From an uncultured Clostridia bacterium (GTDB taxonomy: Bacteria; Bacillota; Clostridia; TANB77; CAG-508): a DNA stretch of 12,288 nucleotides. Position numbers and translations under genes: made by a program. This document shows, piece by piece, positions 11,613 through 12,288 of the stretch. Every line of letters begins with the position of its first letter. The stretch's first letter is position 1. The stretch lies in NCBI GenBank assembly GCA_947589135.1, contig CANPZT010000032.1:1-12288 (forward strand), read 5' to 3'. Below the pieces are notes generated by a model. That model searched no databases, was not told the DNA's origin, and saw nothing but the letters and a program-made list of their open reading frames with translations.

Positions 11613-12288
11613 TTATTTTAATTTTTTCTTTTCATTTTCTTCTATACATTTTTCTGGTGGTTCTTTAAAACTTAAATACCAACTAATACCATTTTGATTT
11701 TTTTCAATTTCTTCATTTCTTGCTTGCAGAGCTTCAAATGTTTGTGGAGCAGGAACAATAACTGGTTGATTTGGCATCCAATTTGCTGCTGTTGATCCTT
11801 TTGCACAATCAGCCATTTGCAAAGCTTGCACAATTCTAATTATTTCAGGAATAAATCTTCCTATATTCAATGGATAAATTAAAATTGTTCTAATAATTCC
11901 TTTGTCATCTATTACAAATACATTTCTTACTGTTTCCGTATTACTAATGTCACTTGATATCATTCCATATTTTCTTGCTATTTCTCCATTTCTGTCTGCA
12001 ATAATTGGAAATGATACTTTTATTCCTGTTTTGCAATAAATGTCATATACCCATGCTAAATGTGAAGAATTGCTATCTACACTTAGTCCTAAAAGTTCTG
12101 TGTTCAGTTGGCAGAAATACTGATAAGCCTTAGAAAAAGCTATCATCTCTGTTGTGCACACAGGGGTAAAATCTCCAGGATGTGAAAAAAATACAAGCCA
12201 TTTTCCTTCATAGTCTTTTAAAGTTCTTGGACCATATGTAGTTGTTGCACTAAAGTCAGGTGCCTTTTGTCCTATCTTTATATTGTTG
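11613..12288 (-). CDS. Peroxiredoxin, Prx6-like (5' end cut by window edge)
   Basis: A thiol peroxidase that reduces hydrogen peroxide and organic peroxides. The reading frame runs off the right edge. The 225 visible residues begin NNIKIGQKAPDFSATT, so only a few N-terminal residues are missing. The peroxidatic Cys is in FFSHPGDFTPVCTTEM (visible residue 44). LLGLSVDSNSSHLAW, FPIIADRNGEIARKYGM and NVFVIDDKGIIRTI follow in the usual order. The C-terminal part with STAANWMPNQPVIVPAP is typical of the long, Prx6/archaeal-type group rather than short AhpC. Further Cys residues exist, including one in MADCAKGS and one near the C-terminus, so one-Cys or two-Cys chemistry cannot be fixed. An internal ATG at 12149 (TTEM) is not a start. 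Confidence 0.93.
   Translation of the reverse strand, partial: NNIKIGQKAPDFSATTTYGPRTLKDYEGKWLVFFSHPGDFTPVCTTEMIAFSKAYQYFCQLNTELLGLSVDSNSSHLAWVYDIYCKTGIKVSFPIIADRNGEIARKYGMISSDISNTETVRNVFVIDDKGIIRTILIYPLNIGRFIPEIIRIVQALQMADCAKGSTAANWMPNQPVIVPAPQTFEALQARNEEIEKNQNGISWYLSFKEPPEKCIEENEKKKLK

Overview
The window is AT-rich, with consensus-like -35/-10 promoters (TTGACA, 17 nt, TATAAT types) and strong AGGAGG ribosome binding sites. Together with a SufU-type SUF system, class II aldolase, a DUF1540 protein and a secreted glucosaminidase-like enzyme, this points to a low-GC Bacillota, most likely an uncultured or gut-type member of Clostridia. This placement is an inference from gene content only.

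Region 1 to 7415, minus strand, is an iron-sulphur cluster assembly locus. It reads from right to left. First comes a DtxR/MntR-like regulator with a near-perfect promoter and an inverted-repeat operator at the start site. Then come sufC, sufB, sufD, a protein-kinase-fold gene, a HAD-fold phosphatase/nucleotidase gene, sufS and sufU. SufBCD is the scaffold, SufS the cysteine desulfurase and SufU its zinc-dependent sulphur acceptor. The locus has several oddities. The regulator has lost most MntR metal ligands but has a C-terminal CX8CX2C. A perfect 40-bp inverted repeat covers the regulator's 3' end, with the stop codon in its loop. A 139-bp MITE-like element supplies the sufB stop codon. A kinase and a HAD gene interrupt the operon. 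sufS carries a one-base insertion three codons before its catalytic cysteine.

Between sufS and sufU (384 to 821) lies what I consider the most interesting part: a self-contained transcription unit for a 53-residue single-span membrane protein. It has its own promoter, a 5' leader with an 18-bp hairpin, a leader segment complementary to the Shine-Dalgarno region, and a terminator. A consensus promoter and a terminator on the opposite strand would make a roughly 80-nt antisense RNA over its 3' end. This is the layout of Gram-positive type I toxin-antitoxin modules with 3'-overlapping antisense RNA (txpA/RatA, bsrG/SR4). I do not recognise the protein, so toxicity is unproven.

Region 7441 to 9603 holds envelope genes: a secreted glucosaminidase-like enzyme (minus) and two plus-strand proteins, each with a signal peptide, a low-complexity or helical middle and a C-terminal membrane anchor. 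A 3' region with overlapping alternative helices leads into smpB (trans-translation, plus strand), which converges with fba (glycolytic aldolase, minus) at a shared bidirectional terminator. Upstream of fba are a small four-cysteine DUF1540 protein and a peroxiredoxin cut by the right edge. No tRNA, rRNA, CRISPR array or intact transposase gene was seen.
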